Of a stretch of DNA of 64,000 nt, positions 26,717 to 37,712 are shown one piece after another. The stretch's first letter is position 1. Every line of letters starts with the position of its first letter. Below the pieces are notes generated by a model, which saw only the letters and a list, made by a program, of their open reading frames with translations, ran no database searches and was not told the origin of the DNA. Location: the NCBI RefSeq assembly GCF_036330325.1, contig NZ_JAZDRO010000005.1, forward strand, positions 149,662-213,661, written 5' to 3'. Source of the stretch: Hyphobacterium marinum (GTDB lineage: Bacteria > Pseudomonadota > Alphaproteobacteria > Caulobacterales > Maricaulaceae). A program made the translations under genes and the position numbers.

Positions 26717-28242
26717 GTCGGCGGCGCGCTGGTCGTCACGGCGACAGACGTCCCGCCACGCGCCTGTCCGCCAGAGTCCATGAAATCGACAAAGACGCGG
26801 TTGATCGCCGGATTGTTGGCGATGGCCTGGCCCTGTCCCCGCACGAAGACCGAGAAGGTCCGGACTTCATTGTTGGCGAAATTGACGGTCAGCGATGACG
26901 CCCGCGCTGCCAGGCAGGCCCCATTGGCCTGTCCGGTGGTTTCGCAGATCTCCAGGCCCAGATCGGGTGCGGGCAGTGCCAGCGGTCCCGACAGCGACAC
27001 CGGCGCAGCCGCAGCCGCCATGCCGGAACGCGGCGTAATGGTGATCGAGCCGGTCGCGCCGATATTGACCCCGGCCAGCGCGAAGGCCGACGCCCCGGAC
27101 ACGCCACCGAGATAGACGGTTCCGTCACCGGACGGCGTTGCCGAGATCGCGATCACATCCGGTGCCGCCACCGTGCCGGACGCCATGCCCAGCGTGTTCA
27201 CGCCCGGCAATATGCCGGACTGCGCGCCATCGCAGGCAAAACGGAATTCCAGCGGTTCGGCGGTAAACGGGATGGCCCCGTTGAAGAATTCCTGGACCGG
27301 CGTGAAGGCGATCAGGAATGACTGGGACTGGCCCGCCGGAATGGTCACGGGCGTGTTCGGGGTCCCGGTCAGCGCATTCGTGTTCGGATCGGTCGTCTGG
27401 TAGCTGAACCCGCCCTTGATCACGTTCAGCAGGCTGATCCCGCAATTGGTCGCTGCGGCCTGTCCGCCATTGGCGATGGTGGCGAACGCCGTCGCGGTAC
27501 TGCCAAACGGAACCGACCGGCTGTTGGGCAGGACCGAGGCGGATAGCTGCGAGTTCGCGATGGTCACGGTGTCATTGACGGTGAATTGCTCGGGCGGCGT
27601 TCCGGCGGAATCATCGGCATCGCCCGTATCCGGGTCGACCGAGGTAAAGGCGACCGAGATCGCCTGCTGGCCGCCAGCCGGATTGGTGAAAATGCCCGAC
27701 CGCAGGAAGGCCATGATGTCGGACGAGAACCCGGCCGTGCTGAAATTGGTCGAACCGTCTCCGCCGCGTGGCAGGGTGATGGTCAGGACATGGTTCTGCT
27801 GCCCGTCCTGGGAATATTCGATCTGCGGTTTCAGCGCATTGAACTGACCGTTCAGATTGGCATCGACCCAGGCACTGTCCGCATCAATGGAATAGACCGG
27901 AAAGAGACGGTCCGGGCCCGCCGAACCGGCATTGAATTCAAAACCGTACGCCCCGATCCGTGTACCCGCAGGCCCCAGGGCATCGAATCCGTTGAAGATG
28001 AAGGCCGCCGGCAGGGTGATTACGACGGTGCGGGCCTGGCGCTGGCCCACCGTGATTTCGGAATCGATCCGGAACCCCATGGGGCGGTCCGGCGACAGGT
28101 CGCTGAAAATCACAGTGTGCTGAGGCGGTTCTGTGAACACTGCCGGTCCGCTGGCATCCCCGGCGGTCTCCGGTCGACTGGCCTCGAACTCCTGGCAGGC
28201 GGTTAGAAACACCGCCGCTGCCACTATCATCCACAGCTTCAT
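26713..28242 (-). CDS. Large lipoprotein with Ig-like/choice-of-anchor-type domains
   Basis: A 509-residue predicted lipoprotein (MKLWMIVAAAVFLTAC). After the lipobox it has a beta-rich segment (FSDLSPDRPMGFRIDS, ARTVVITLPAAFIFNGFD) and repeats reminiscent of immunoglobulin-like surface domains with NTAGF-type turns (VPFGSTATAFATIANGG, LPGVNTLGMASGTVAAP). Asn/Thr/Gly-rich composition suggests an extracellular or outer-surface protein. Not similar to a family I can name. Monocistronic. Confidence 0.6.
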   Translation of the reverse strand: MKLWMIVAAAVFLTACQEFEASRPETAGDASGPAVFTEPPQHTVIFSDLSPDRPMGFRIDSEITVGQRQARTVVITLPAAFIFNGFDALGPAGTRIGAYGFEFNAGSAGPDRLFPVYSIDADSAWVDANLNGQFNALKPQIEYSQDGQQNHVLTITLPRGGDGSTNFSTAGFSSDIMAFLRSGIFTNPAGGQQAISVAFTSVDPDTGDADDSAGTPPEQFTVNDTVTIANSQLSASVLPNSRSVPFGSTATAFATIANGGQAAATNCGISLLNVIKGGFSYQTTDPNTNALTGTPNTPVTIPAGQSQSFLIAFTPVQEFFNGAIPFTAEPLEFRFACDGAQSGILPGVNTLGMASGTVAAPDVIAISATPSGDGTVYLGGVSGASAFALAGVNIGATGSITITPRSGMAAAAAPVSLSGPLALPAPDLGLEICETTGQANGACLAARASSLTVNFANNEVRTFSVFVRGQGQAIANNPAINRVFVDFMDSGGQARGGTSVAVTTSAPPT

Positions 28243-28301
28243 GACACCCTCCCCGTTTCGCCTCTAGGGGGAAAGGTTAACACCGCGGGAGGGGTAGCTG
28301 C

Positions 28302-28334
28302 AAAAAGGCCGCCGGTTCATCGGAACCGGCGGCC
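28302..28334 (-). terminator. Rho-independent terminator downstream of sleB-like gene
   Basis: On the minus strand GGCCGCCGGTTC, CGAT loop, GAACCGGCGGCC (28334-28307), followed by five T. It ends transcription of the hydrolase gene that stops at 28362. Confidence 0.8.
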
Positions 28335-28361
28335 TAGGTATTCGTTATTCCGGTGAAGCGA

Positions 28362-29123
28362 TCAGGCTTCCCGTTCGCGCTCCAGTTCGGCGCGCTCGCG
28401 GCGGCTCGGGAAGCGGTAAAAGACGTGGGTGCCGATCTGGCGCGTCTGCACCAGCGACCCCGACCAGTGCGGGTTGACCGCCGTGGTGTGGTAGTGAGTG
28501 GCGTTGCGTGTCACCGGCACGGCAAAGCCGAGCGCGGCATGTTCGGCGACCAGCTGGGCCCGGCGCCAGGCGCGGCCACGAACCGGACGGTTCATCGACC
28601 CGTCGCAGGTAAAGCTGAATTGGCAGCCCGTAACGCGCTCTGAACCCTCATAAACGACACCGCAGATCGAGTCGGGATAAGCCCGGTGACGAACGCGGTT
28701 GAGGATCACCTCGGCCACGGCCGCCTGGCCGGCGAAGGATTCGCTGCGCGCTTCGTAATAGATGGCCGTCGACAGGCAGTTCAGCTCGTCCGCGTTGTAC
28801 TCGGCGCGCCGGATGTGCGTGCTGTCAAAGGTCCGCAGCTCGGTCAGCGGACGCGCAACGACGCGCACGCCGTCTGCCATGTCCGGCTGGACCTGCAGCG
28901 AGGCCATGGAGAGCGCAGCCGGGCCGTCCCAGCCCAGCGCGTCTTCCGATTCGAGATACCGTGCAGCCATGTCCTGCCAGTAGCTGGCATCGTCCTGCAC
29001 ACTCGCCCGGGTCGCAGCCAGGGGCAGCGTCACGGCCACAGCCGCTACCACACCCAGAACACCTGCGCCCTTGAGCATCCGGCTCCAGTGAGCCGAGAAG
29101 AATTTCGTCGCCGTGGCGGTCAT
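28362..29123 (-). CDS. Cell wall hydrolase, SleB type
   Basis: A 253-residue protein with an N-terminal membrane/signal segment (GVLGVVAAVAVTLPLAATRAS) and a C-terminal hydrolase_2/SleB domain: CLSTAIYYEARSESFAGQAA (catalytic Glu in YYEAR), VAEVILNRVRHRAYPDSICG and CQFSFTCDG. Acts on peptidoglycan in the periplasm; lytic transglycosylase-like activity is known for the family. Starts at the ATG at 29123; the longer frame adds a polar extension that would put the signal segment internal. Confidence 0.88.
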   Translation of the reverse strand: MTATATKFFSAHWSRMLKGAGVLGVVAAVAVTLPLAATRASVQDDASYWQDMAARYLESEDALGWDGPAALSMASLQVQPDMADGVRVVARPLTELRTFDSTHIRRAEYNADELNCLSTAIYYEARSESFAGQAAVAEVILNRVRHRAYPDSICGVVYEGSERVTGCQFSFTCDGSMNRPVRGRAWRRAQLVAEHAALGFAVPVTRNATHYHTTAVNPHWSGSLVQTRQIGTHVFYRFPSRRERAELEREREA

Positions 29124-29311
29124 GTAACCCCGTCTCGTCGATGCAGTCTTTTCAATCAGTGATTTACCATGAATCACTGAACAGACCATGAAATTAGCGG
29201 GCCCGTCTAAATGGCCTTTCAAACGCCGTCAACGGGAACTTCTGCCCGCAGATGGGCAACTGCCATGCAATTATCAAGGGACTCCAGTAATGGCCAAGTC
29301 GATTCAAGACT

Positions 29312-31984
<2,673 letters not shown>

Positions 31985-32373
31985 GCCTGTTTTTCCCATC
32001 TTCTCTAATGCCCCCCTCACCCGGCCCTGACGGGCCACCCTCTCCCTCAAGGGAGAGGGAAAGTGCGGCGCGATAAAGCCCTCTCCCGCCGGGGAGAGGG
32101 TTGGGTGAGGGGTCTTGTAACCCGTCTGGCCCCTCTATCCTTCGAGGCTGTTTCGCAGCACCTCAGGATGAGGGAGATTCCTTTTTTCCTCACCCTGAGG
32201 TGCCGCCGCAAGGCGGCCTCGAAGGGCGAGGATGTAATTCACCCCAAAATGTCATCCCGGACGCGAAGCGATCCGGGACCATGATCTCTCATCTCCACCC
32301 CACCCTTACCCTCCCCTCAAGGGGAGGGAAATGCGCCTCTCCCTCCCCCTCGGGGGAGGGCCGGGGTGGGGGG
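31985..32373. repeat. Gene-free stretch made of four adjoining repeat elements
   Basis: In order: composite element 32011-32114 (CCCCTCACCC ... GGGTGAGGGG ends, two inner hairpins); a CTTCGAGGCTG / CTCAGGATGAGG element at about 32134-32232; a GTCATCCCGGACGC piece at 32250-32282; and a CCCACCC...CCCTCCCC / GGGGAGGG double hairpin at about 32296-32372 that touches the glyS stop codon. The ppdK promoter must lie inside or next to these. Confidence 0.85.
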
Positions 32374-34674
32374 CTAACCCTCAATCTTGCCGAAATCGGC
32401 AACCGCATGTGCGGCCATCCGGATCGCGGCGAGCAATCTCAGCCTGTTGCGGCGCAACATGGCGTCATCACTGTTGACTGTCACTGCGTCAAAGAAGGCA
32501 TCAACCGGCGCGCGCAAAGTGCTCAGCGCGGCCATCGCGCCTTCGAAATCCTCGTCGGCGACTTTTGCCTCGGTCTGCGCCCCGGCAACCGACAGCGCAT
32601 CGGCGAGTGCGATTTCTTGCGGCTCGCGAGTACTGTCCAGATAGGTGCCTTCCAGCGCGCCTTCGCCGATATCGGCGGCAAAGGCACCGGCGTCCTTCTT
32701 TTCCTCGGCTTTCAGGATATTCGCCGCGCGGCGATAGCCGGCGAGCAGCGCCGCCCCGTCCTCGGTCTCCAGGAAGGCCTGTAGCGCGCGGGCGCGGTTG
32801 GTGACGCGCACCAGATCATCATCGCGCGATCCATCATTCATTGGGGCAAACACCGCATCGATCACATCGAAGCGCACGCCCTCGTCCTTGAGAACGACCT
32901 TTACCCGCTCTGAGAAGAAATTCAGAAGGTCGGTCGTGCGCTGGAAAAAAAGTTCTGCCGCTTTGCCGCTGGTGAGATCAGTCCAAGCATCATGGCGTTC
33001 GTCGCTTTGTTCTGCTTGGGCCAAATAGTTCGCATGGAGTGCTTTGCGAAATTCAAGTCGACCAGCGCCGACATTCAGAATTCGAAACACCCCCAGCGCC
33101 GCGCGTCTCAGGGCAAACGGGTCTTTCGAGCCGGTCGGTTTTTCGTCGATGGCCCAGAAACCCACCAGCGTGTCGAGCTTGTCGGCGAGCGCGACCGCCG
33201 CGCTGACCGGCGCGGTCGGCACATCGTCCGACGGGCCCTGCGGACGGTAGTGATCGCGGATCGCATCGGCGATCTGCCGGGCTTCGTCTTCGGTGAGGCC
33301 GGATAAATCCTCGCCGGTGGATTGCCCCCCACCCCTGCCCTCCCCCGAGGGGGAGGGAGAATCGCCATCATCACTCCCTCCCCTTGAGGGGAGGGTTTGG
33401 GTGGGGTGAGAAGGCGGATTGCGCCATTGTTCCAGCGCGTAATACCTTCCCATCACGCCCTGAAGCTCGGGAAATTCATAGACCATCTCTGACACGAGAT
33501 CGGCCTTGGCGAGGCGCGCAGCACGTTCGGCCAAGTCCGGATCGGCCCCGACAGCCGGAGCCAGTTCGCGCGCCAGCGCGGCGACACGCTCGACCTTGTC
33601 GGCGACGCTGCCCAGCTTCTCGTGGAAGGTGACTTTCGACAGCTCCGCCGCCATGTCCGAGAGCGGCTTCTTGCGGTCATTGTCCCAGAAGTGGCGCGCA
33701 TCCGAGAGGCGCGCAGAAAGCACGCGCGCATTGCCGGCGGCAATCGCCTTGCCGCCATCGGGCGCAGGCTGGTTCGCCACCACGACGAAGTTCGGTGCCA
33801 GTGCGCCCGCCTTCGGGTCGCGCACGGCAAAGTATTTCTGGTGCGTCTTCATGGTCAGCTGGATGACCTCGCCCGGCAGGTCGAGGAAGCTTTCATCCAT
33901 CTGGCCGAGCAGCGGCACCGGATGCTCGACGAGACCCGTCACTTCCGCGAGCAGGCCCGCATCCTCGATCAGTTCCAGCCCGGCGTCGGCGCAAACCTTG
34001 CGCGCGCCCTCGAGGATGATCGCCTCGCGTTCGGCACGGTTGGTCAGCACCCCGCCCTGTTCGCGCAGCGTTTTTTCGTAGCTCGTAAAGTCCTTCACCG
34101 CGAACGGGCCGCGACCCAGCACGCGGTGGCCTTCGGTCTCGTTTCCGGCCGCGATGCCGAACACGTCAAACGGCACAACCGCGCCATCGAACAGGCAGAC
34201 TACGCGCTGCAGCGGACGCACCCAGCGCTGCGCCGTCGCGCCTTCACCGAACTTCATCGACTTCGGCCAGGGGAAATCCCTCGCCAGCGCCGGGACGGCC
34301 TCGGCGATCACGTCGGCGGTCTTGCGGCCCGGCTTTTCGATAATGGCGACGTAGAACTCGCCCTTCTTGTCTTCACGTGTCTCGCAAGCGTCGAGACTGT
34401 CGATCCCCGCCCCGCGCATGAAGCCTTGAAGCGCCTTTTCCGGCGCGGCGGTGCGCGGCCCCTTGCGCTCCTCGCGCACGTCTTCGGTCTTTTCCGGCAG
34501 GCCCTCGATCACGAGGCCGAGGCGGCGCGGCCCGGAGAAGGTGGTCAGCGTCTCCCAGCTGAGACCCGCATCTTTCAGCGCAGCGGACAGCAGCCGTTCG
34601 AGATCGCCCTCGGCCCGGACCTGCATCCGCGCGGGGATTTCTTCGGAGAGGAATTCAAGAAGAAGCTGAGCCAC
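32374..34674 (-). CDS. glyS: Glycyl-tRNA synthetase beta subunit, with repeat-derived insertion
   Basis: A 766-residue beta subunit of the alpha2beta2-type synthetase, needed for tRNA-Gly recognition. It starts with GTG at 34674 (AQLLLEFLSEEIPARM is the family N-terminus). Residues about 418-451 (start PPSHPTQTLPSRGG, then SPSPSGEGRGGG) are a low-complexity insert coded by an in-frame dispersed palindromic element at 33325-33407, lying between YYALEQW and DEARQIADAIRDHYRPQGP. Excluding this, the length is close to the usual for the family. Third gene of glyQ-gst-glyS. Confidence 0.95.
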   Translation of the reverse strand: MAQLLLEFLSEEIPARMQVRAEGDLERLLSAALKDAGLSWETLTTFSGPRRLGLVIEGLPEKTEDVREERKGPRTAAPEKALQGFMRGAGIDSLDACETREDKKGEFYVAIIEKPGRKTADVIAEAVPALARDFPWPKSMKFGEGATAQRWVRPLQRVVCLFDGAVVPFDVFGIAAGNETEGHRVLGRGPFAVKDFTSYEKTLREQGGVLTNRAEREAIILEGARKVCADAGLELIEDAGLLAEVTGLVEHPVPLLGQMDESFLDLPGEVIQLTMKTHQKYFAVRDPKAGALAPNFVVVANQPAPDGGKAIAAGNARVLSARLSDARHFWDNDRKKPLSDMAAELSKVTFHEKLGSVADKVERVAALARELAPAVGADPDLAERAARLAKADLVSEMVYEFPELQGVMGRYYALEQWRNPPSHPTQTLPSRGGSDDGDSPSPSGEGRGGGQSTGEDLSGLTEDEARQIADAIRDHYRPQGPSDDVPTAPVSAAVALADKLDTLVGFWAIDEKPTGSKDPFALRRAALGVFRILNVGAGRLEFRKALHANYLAQAEQSDERHDAWTDLTSGKAAELFFQRTTDLLNFFSERVKVVLKDEGVRFDVIDAVFAPMNDGSRDDDLVRVTNRARALQAFLETEDGAALLAGYRRAANILKAEEKKDAGAFAADIGEGALEGTYLDSTREPQEIALADALSVAGAQTEAKVADEDFEGAMAALSTLRAPVDAFFDAVTVNSDDAMLRRNRLRLLAAIRMAAHAVADFGKIEG
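33325..33407. repeat. Palindromic element inserted in the glyS reading frame
   Basis: Two hairpins, CCCTCCCCC-GA-GGGGGAGGG (33338-33357) and CCCTCCCCT-TG-AGGGGAGGG (33376-33395), flanked by CCCCCCACCCC and GGGTTTGGGTGGGG. Same layout as 32296-32372 and 62450-62578. The frame stays open across it. Confidence 0.9.
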
Positions 34675-34686
34675 GTGACGCCGGTC

Positions 34687-35280
34687 CTATCGCGCGAAGA
34701 CTTTCTGGAAGGCCGGGCGCGACTGAACCGCCTCCAGATACGGTTTGAAGGACTCGCGCATCTCGAACATGCCGAATTGCGTCGCCCAGCCGATCGCCCC
34801 GCCGATCAGCACGTCGGCGGCGGTAAACCACTCGCCGAAGAGATACGGGCTGGCTTTCGCGAGGCGCTGGTCGAGCACGTCGATGACAAGCTCGACACTG
34901 CCCCAGCCGGCCGACTGGCGCGGGATCTCGACCTTGGTATTGGCCTGCATCATCGCCGGGTCGATACACGCCGATTGATACGCCACCCAGCGCAGATATT
35001 CGCCGCGTCGCTTGTCATCGAGGCCCGGCGCGAGATCGTTCGGCGTCTTGAACTTGTCGGCGAGATAGATCGCGATGGCGGTCGTCTCGGTCACGATCGT
35101 GTCGCCATCGACGATGACCGGGATCTTGCCCATCGGGTTGATCGCCAGGAATTCCGGCGTCCGCATCGAGCCGTCTTCATAGGCGACCGGCATGATCTCG
35201 TATTCGGTGCCGATTTCCTCGAGCAGCCAGTGCGTCAGCGCCGCTCGCGATTGCGGATTGTGGTAGAATTTGATGGTCAT
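34687..35280 (-). CDS. Glutathione S-transferase family protein
   Basis: A 197-residue GST. The N-terminal thioredoxin-like domain has IKFYHNPQSRAALTHWLLEEIG with the catalytic Ser position in NPQSR, the cis-Pro of GKIPVIVDG and TETTAIAIYLAD; the C-terminal helical domain contains FGEWFTAADVLIGGAIGW. The start is the ATG at 35280, which overlaps the glyQ stop by 4 nt; the glyS start is 12 nt downstream. So a GST sits inside the glycyl-tRNA synthetase operon. Substrate unknown. Confidence 0.88.
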   Translation of the reverse strand: MTIKFYHNPQSRAALTHWLLEEIGTEYEIMPVAYEDGSMRTPEFLAINPMGKIPVIVDGDTIVTETTAIAIYLADKFKTPNDLAPGLDDKRRGEYLRWVAYQSACIDPAMMQANTKVEIPRQSAGWGSVELVIDVLDQRLAKASPYLFGEWFTAADVLIGGAIGWATQFGMFEMRESFKPYLEAVQSRPAFQKVFAR

Positions 35281-36155
35281 GCGGTTTCCCTCTCCAGCGC
35301 CACCCACGCTTCCGCGCAGCCCTTGGCCAGCTCGCGCACCCGGGCGATCCAGCTGGCGCGTTCGGCGACCGAGATCGCCCCGCGCGCATCGACCAGATTG
35401 AAGAGGTGCGAGGCTTTCAGGCAGAAATCATAGGCGGGCAGCGGTACCGGTTTGTCGAGCGAGAGCAGCGCCTTGCACTGGCGTTCGGCGTCGGCAAACC
35501 AGCTCTTCAGCGTCTCGACATCGGCATGTTCGAAGTTGAAGGCCGAATACTGGCGCTCGGCCTCCTGGAAGACGTCGCCGTATTTTAGGCCCGCCCCGTT
35601 GAAATCGAGATCGTAAACGTTCTCAACGCCCTGCACATACATGGCGAGGCGTTCGAGACCATAGGTCAGCTCGCCGGACACGAGGTCAACATCCAGCCCG
35701 CCGACCTGCTGGAAGTAGGTGAACTGGCTCACCTCCATCCCGTCGCACCAGACTTCCCAGCCCAAGCCCCACGCGCCGACGGTCGGGTTTTCCCAGTCAT
35801 CCTCGGCGAAGCGCACATCGTGCAGCGTGCGGTCGATGCCGATGGCGTCGAGCGAGCCGAGATAGAGGTCCTGCAGATTGCCCGGGCTCGGCTTTAGCAG
35901 CACCTGGAACTGGTAATAGTGCTGGAGCCGGTTCGGGTTCTCGCCATAGCGCCCGTCGCTCGGCCGTCGCGAGGGCTGGACATAGGCCGCGCGCCACGGC
36001 TTCGGCCCCAGGGAGCGCAGCGTCGTCGCCGGGTGCAGCGTGCCCGCCCCCACCTCGACATCATAGGGCTGCAGGATCGCGCAGCCCTGGTCGGCCCAGT
36101 AACGTTGCAGGGTCAGGATCAGATCCTGGAAGGAAGGCGCGCGCTTGGCCGTCAT
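35277..36155 (-). CDS. glyQ: Glycyl-tRNA synthetase alpha subunit
   Basis: A 292-residue catalytic subunit of alpha2beta2 glycyl-tRNA synthetase. Class II motifs are visible: the start SFQDLILTLQRYWADQGC, AAYVQPSRRPSDGRYG, NRLQHYYQFQVLLKP, and GWEVWCDGMEVSQFTYFQQ with GLERLAMYVQG. First gene of glyQ-gst-glyS. No alternative start was needed. Confidence 0.97.
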   Translation of the reverse strand: MTAKRAPSFQDLILTLQRYWADQGCAILQPYDVEVGAGTLHPATTLRSLGPKPWRAAYVQPSRRPSDGRYGENPNRLQHYYQFQVLLKPSPGNLQDLYLGSLDAIGIDRTLHDVRFAEDDWENPTVGAWGLGWEVWCDGMEVSQFTYFQQVGGLDVDLVSGELTYGLERLAMYVQGVENVYDLDFNGAGLKYGDVFQEAERQYSAFNFEHADVETLKSWFADAERQCKALLSLDKPVPLPAYDFCLKASHLFNLVDARGAISVAERASWIARVRELAKGCAEAWVALERETA

Positions 36156-36250
36156 GATGGAAGCGTTTTTCCTTGATTCCGGCGCGGGAGTCGCCGGTCC
36201 GTCAAAATCGCGCGGACACTAGGAAAGCGCGCCCGCCGGATCAAGCCGCG

Positions 36251-36328
36251 CTAGCGGCGCTTGATAGGCATAAGCGCCCCCGCGATGAAAGCCGCAATGA
36301 CCAGGATCAGGAGGGTTAGGCCGAGCAT
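36251..36328 (-). CDS. Possible 25-residue membrane microprotein
   Basis: A short frame upstream of glyQ reading MLGLTLLILVIAAFIAG, then ALMPIKRR: one hydrophobic helix with a basic cytoplasmic-type end. The ribosome binding site is weak, so this is a candidate only. It lies in the 265-nt gap between glyQ and the ECF sigma gene, on the glyQ strand. Confidence 0.35.
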   Translation of the reverse strand: MLGLTLLILVIAAFIAGALMPIKRR

Positions 36329-36366
36329 GCGGTGACCTAGCCCGGCAAATCCCTGGCCGGCAAGCG

Positions 36367-36393
36367 GGAACCTTTTTCGAACTGGTGCCGTCC
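36367..36393 (+). promoter_or_regulatory. ECF-type promoter before the sigma factor gene
   Basis: GGAAC (36367-36371), 17-nt spacer, CGTCC (36389-36393), the typical self-recognised ECF promoter form. It excludes the GTG at 36385 as the true start, since that codon is inside the promoter, and favours the ATG at 36421. Confidence 0.65.
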
Positions 36394-36420
36394 AATGGGT
36401 CAGAACGGGCGGAGACCGGC

Positions 36421-37131
36421 ATGCCAGCAACAGCCAGAACAGACGACCACACGCATGCCGTGTCGGACGGAGCCTTGCTCGAGCTGGCCCGTGACCGGTC
36501 CGAACCGGCCGCCCGCGAATTCATGCAGCGGTACAATCAGCGTCTGTACCGTGTGGCCTACTCGATCCTGCAAAGCGCGGCCGATGCCGAGGAGATCGTC
36601 CAGGACATCTACGTAAAACTGTTCACCGGACAGGCGGTCTTCAAGGGCAATGCGGCGATGGCGACCTGGCTGACGCGTATCGCCGCCAACGCCGCGCTCG
36701 ACCGGCGACGCACGCAGCGCCGTCGTACACGGCTTCTCGAAGAACGGGGCATCGCCATGATCCGCACGCGATCAACCGATACCGATGACACGCCGATCAG
36801 CCATGCCAGCCCCGAATCCGACACCGCCCGATATGAGCTCGCCCGGCGTCTCGAAGCCGCAATGGAAAAAATCTCGGACACGTTTCGCCCGGTCTTCGTG
36901 CTTCGGGAAATTGAGGGCTTGAGCATCGAGGAGACGAGCGCCGCGCTGGGTCTGGCGGTCAATACCGTCAAATCGCGGCACGCCCGGGCGCGCAGGCAGC
37001 TCGCCGCCATGTTGGAACCGGACTGGCGCGACATTCTCCAGGGCACTTTCCCCTTCGCAGGCACCCGCTGTGCGGATCTGGCCGACCGGGTGATCCACCA
37101 TCTCCAGACGCAATGGAAAGGAAGAAACTGA
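36421..37131 (+). CDS. ECF-type RNA polymerase sigma factor
   Basis: A 236-residue sigma-70 family protein with region 2 (AREFMQRYNQRLYRVAYSIL, ADAEEIVQDIYVKLF) and region 4 (LREIEGLSIEETSAALGLAV, NTVKSRHARARRQLAAML). The start ATG at 36421 has a GGCGGAGA ribosome binding site. The ferritin-like gene begins at its stop codon (TGATG), followed by a cytochrome c, so the three form an operon behind an ECF-type promoter. No anti-sigma factor gene is adjacent, so the mode of control is unknown; the C-terminal 40 residues after region 4 (PFAGTRCADLADRVIHH) could be a sensing tail. Confidence 0.88.
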   Translation: MPATARTDDHTHAVSDGALLELARDRSEPAAREFMQRYNQRLYRVAYSILQSAADAEEIVQDIYVKLFTGQAVFKGNAAMATWLTRIAANAALDRRRTQRRRTRLLEERGIAMIRTRSTDTDDTPISHASPESDTARYELARRLEAAMEKISDTFRPVFVLREIEGLSIEETSAALGLAVNTVKSRHARARRQLAAMLEPDWRDILQGTFPFAGTRCADLADRVIHHLQTQWKGRN

Positions 37132-37712
37132 TGACTTCGACTACGGATTCCATGCCGTCCCGCCGCGGCTTTCTGGGCGGCAGCGCCAAGACGCTCTCCT
37201 CGGCCGGGCTGGTCGCGATGATGGGCTCAGGTGCCGCGCTGGGGTTTCAGTCCAGCGGCAACCCGGAACAGGATGTCCAGCTGCTCAATGCGGCCATTGC
37301 GCTCGAACATGAAGGGATCGCCGCCTATACCATCGCCGCCGGCAGCGGTCTTCTCGCCCCGGAAGTCGTCAATATCGGCGTCATTTTCCGCGGCCACCAT
37401 CGCGAACACCGCGATGAACTGATCCGGGCCGTCGAGACATTGGGCGGAATGCCCGTCGCGGCAGAGAGTGACGCGCACTATGCGGAAGCCCTCAACGCCG
37501 GATCCTTGCAAAACCAGGCCGACGTTCTGCGCCTGGCCTATGGCCTCGAGGTCGGGGCGGCAAATGCGTATCTGGGGCTGATCCCCTCACTCAGCACGAC
37601 TGAACAGCACCAACTGGCAGCCCGCATGGCCGGGGATGAAGCCTTCCATGCGGCCATCCTCGGCAATGCCATCGGGGAAGCCATTCCCACTGCCGGGCTG
37701 ATGTTCGGCTGA
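37131..37712 (+). CDS. Tat-exported ferritin-like domain protein
   Basis: A 193-residue protein with a twin-arginine signal (PSRRGFLGGSAKTLSSAG) and a ferritin-like four-helix region: AAIALEHEGIAAYTIAAGSG, IFRGHHREHRDELIRAVE, YGLEVGAANAYLGLIPSL and MAGDEAFHAAILGNAIGE. Glu and His residues (E in ALEHE, H in HHREH, E in LEVG, E and H in GDEAFH) are placed to bind a diiron site. Periplasmic. It begins at the sigma-factor stop, and its own stop overlaps the cytochrome c start. Confidence 0.82.
   Translation: MTSTTDSMPSRRGFLGGSAKTLSSAGLVAMMGSGAALGFQSSGNPEQDVQLLNAAIALEHEGIAAYTIAAGSGLLAPEVVNIGVIFRGHHREHRDELIRAVETLGGMPVAAESDAHYAEALNAGSLQNQADVLRLAYGLEVGAANAYLGLIPSLSTTEQHQLAARMAGDEAFHAAILGNAIGEAIPTAGLMFG

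Noticed and set aside
33316..33422. GGTGGATTGC / GGCGGATTGC pair flanking the glyS element as a target duplication
   Set aside because: The copies differ by one base and are 97 nt apart, not a multiple of three, so precise removal would shift the glyS frame. Probably coincidental or altered by later changes.
33622..35433. Long plus-strand open frame opposite glyS, the GST gene and glyQ
   Set aside because: Runs antisense across three well-supported genes; a high-GC artefact.
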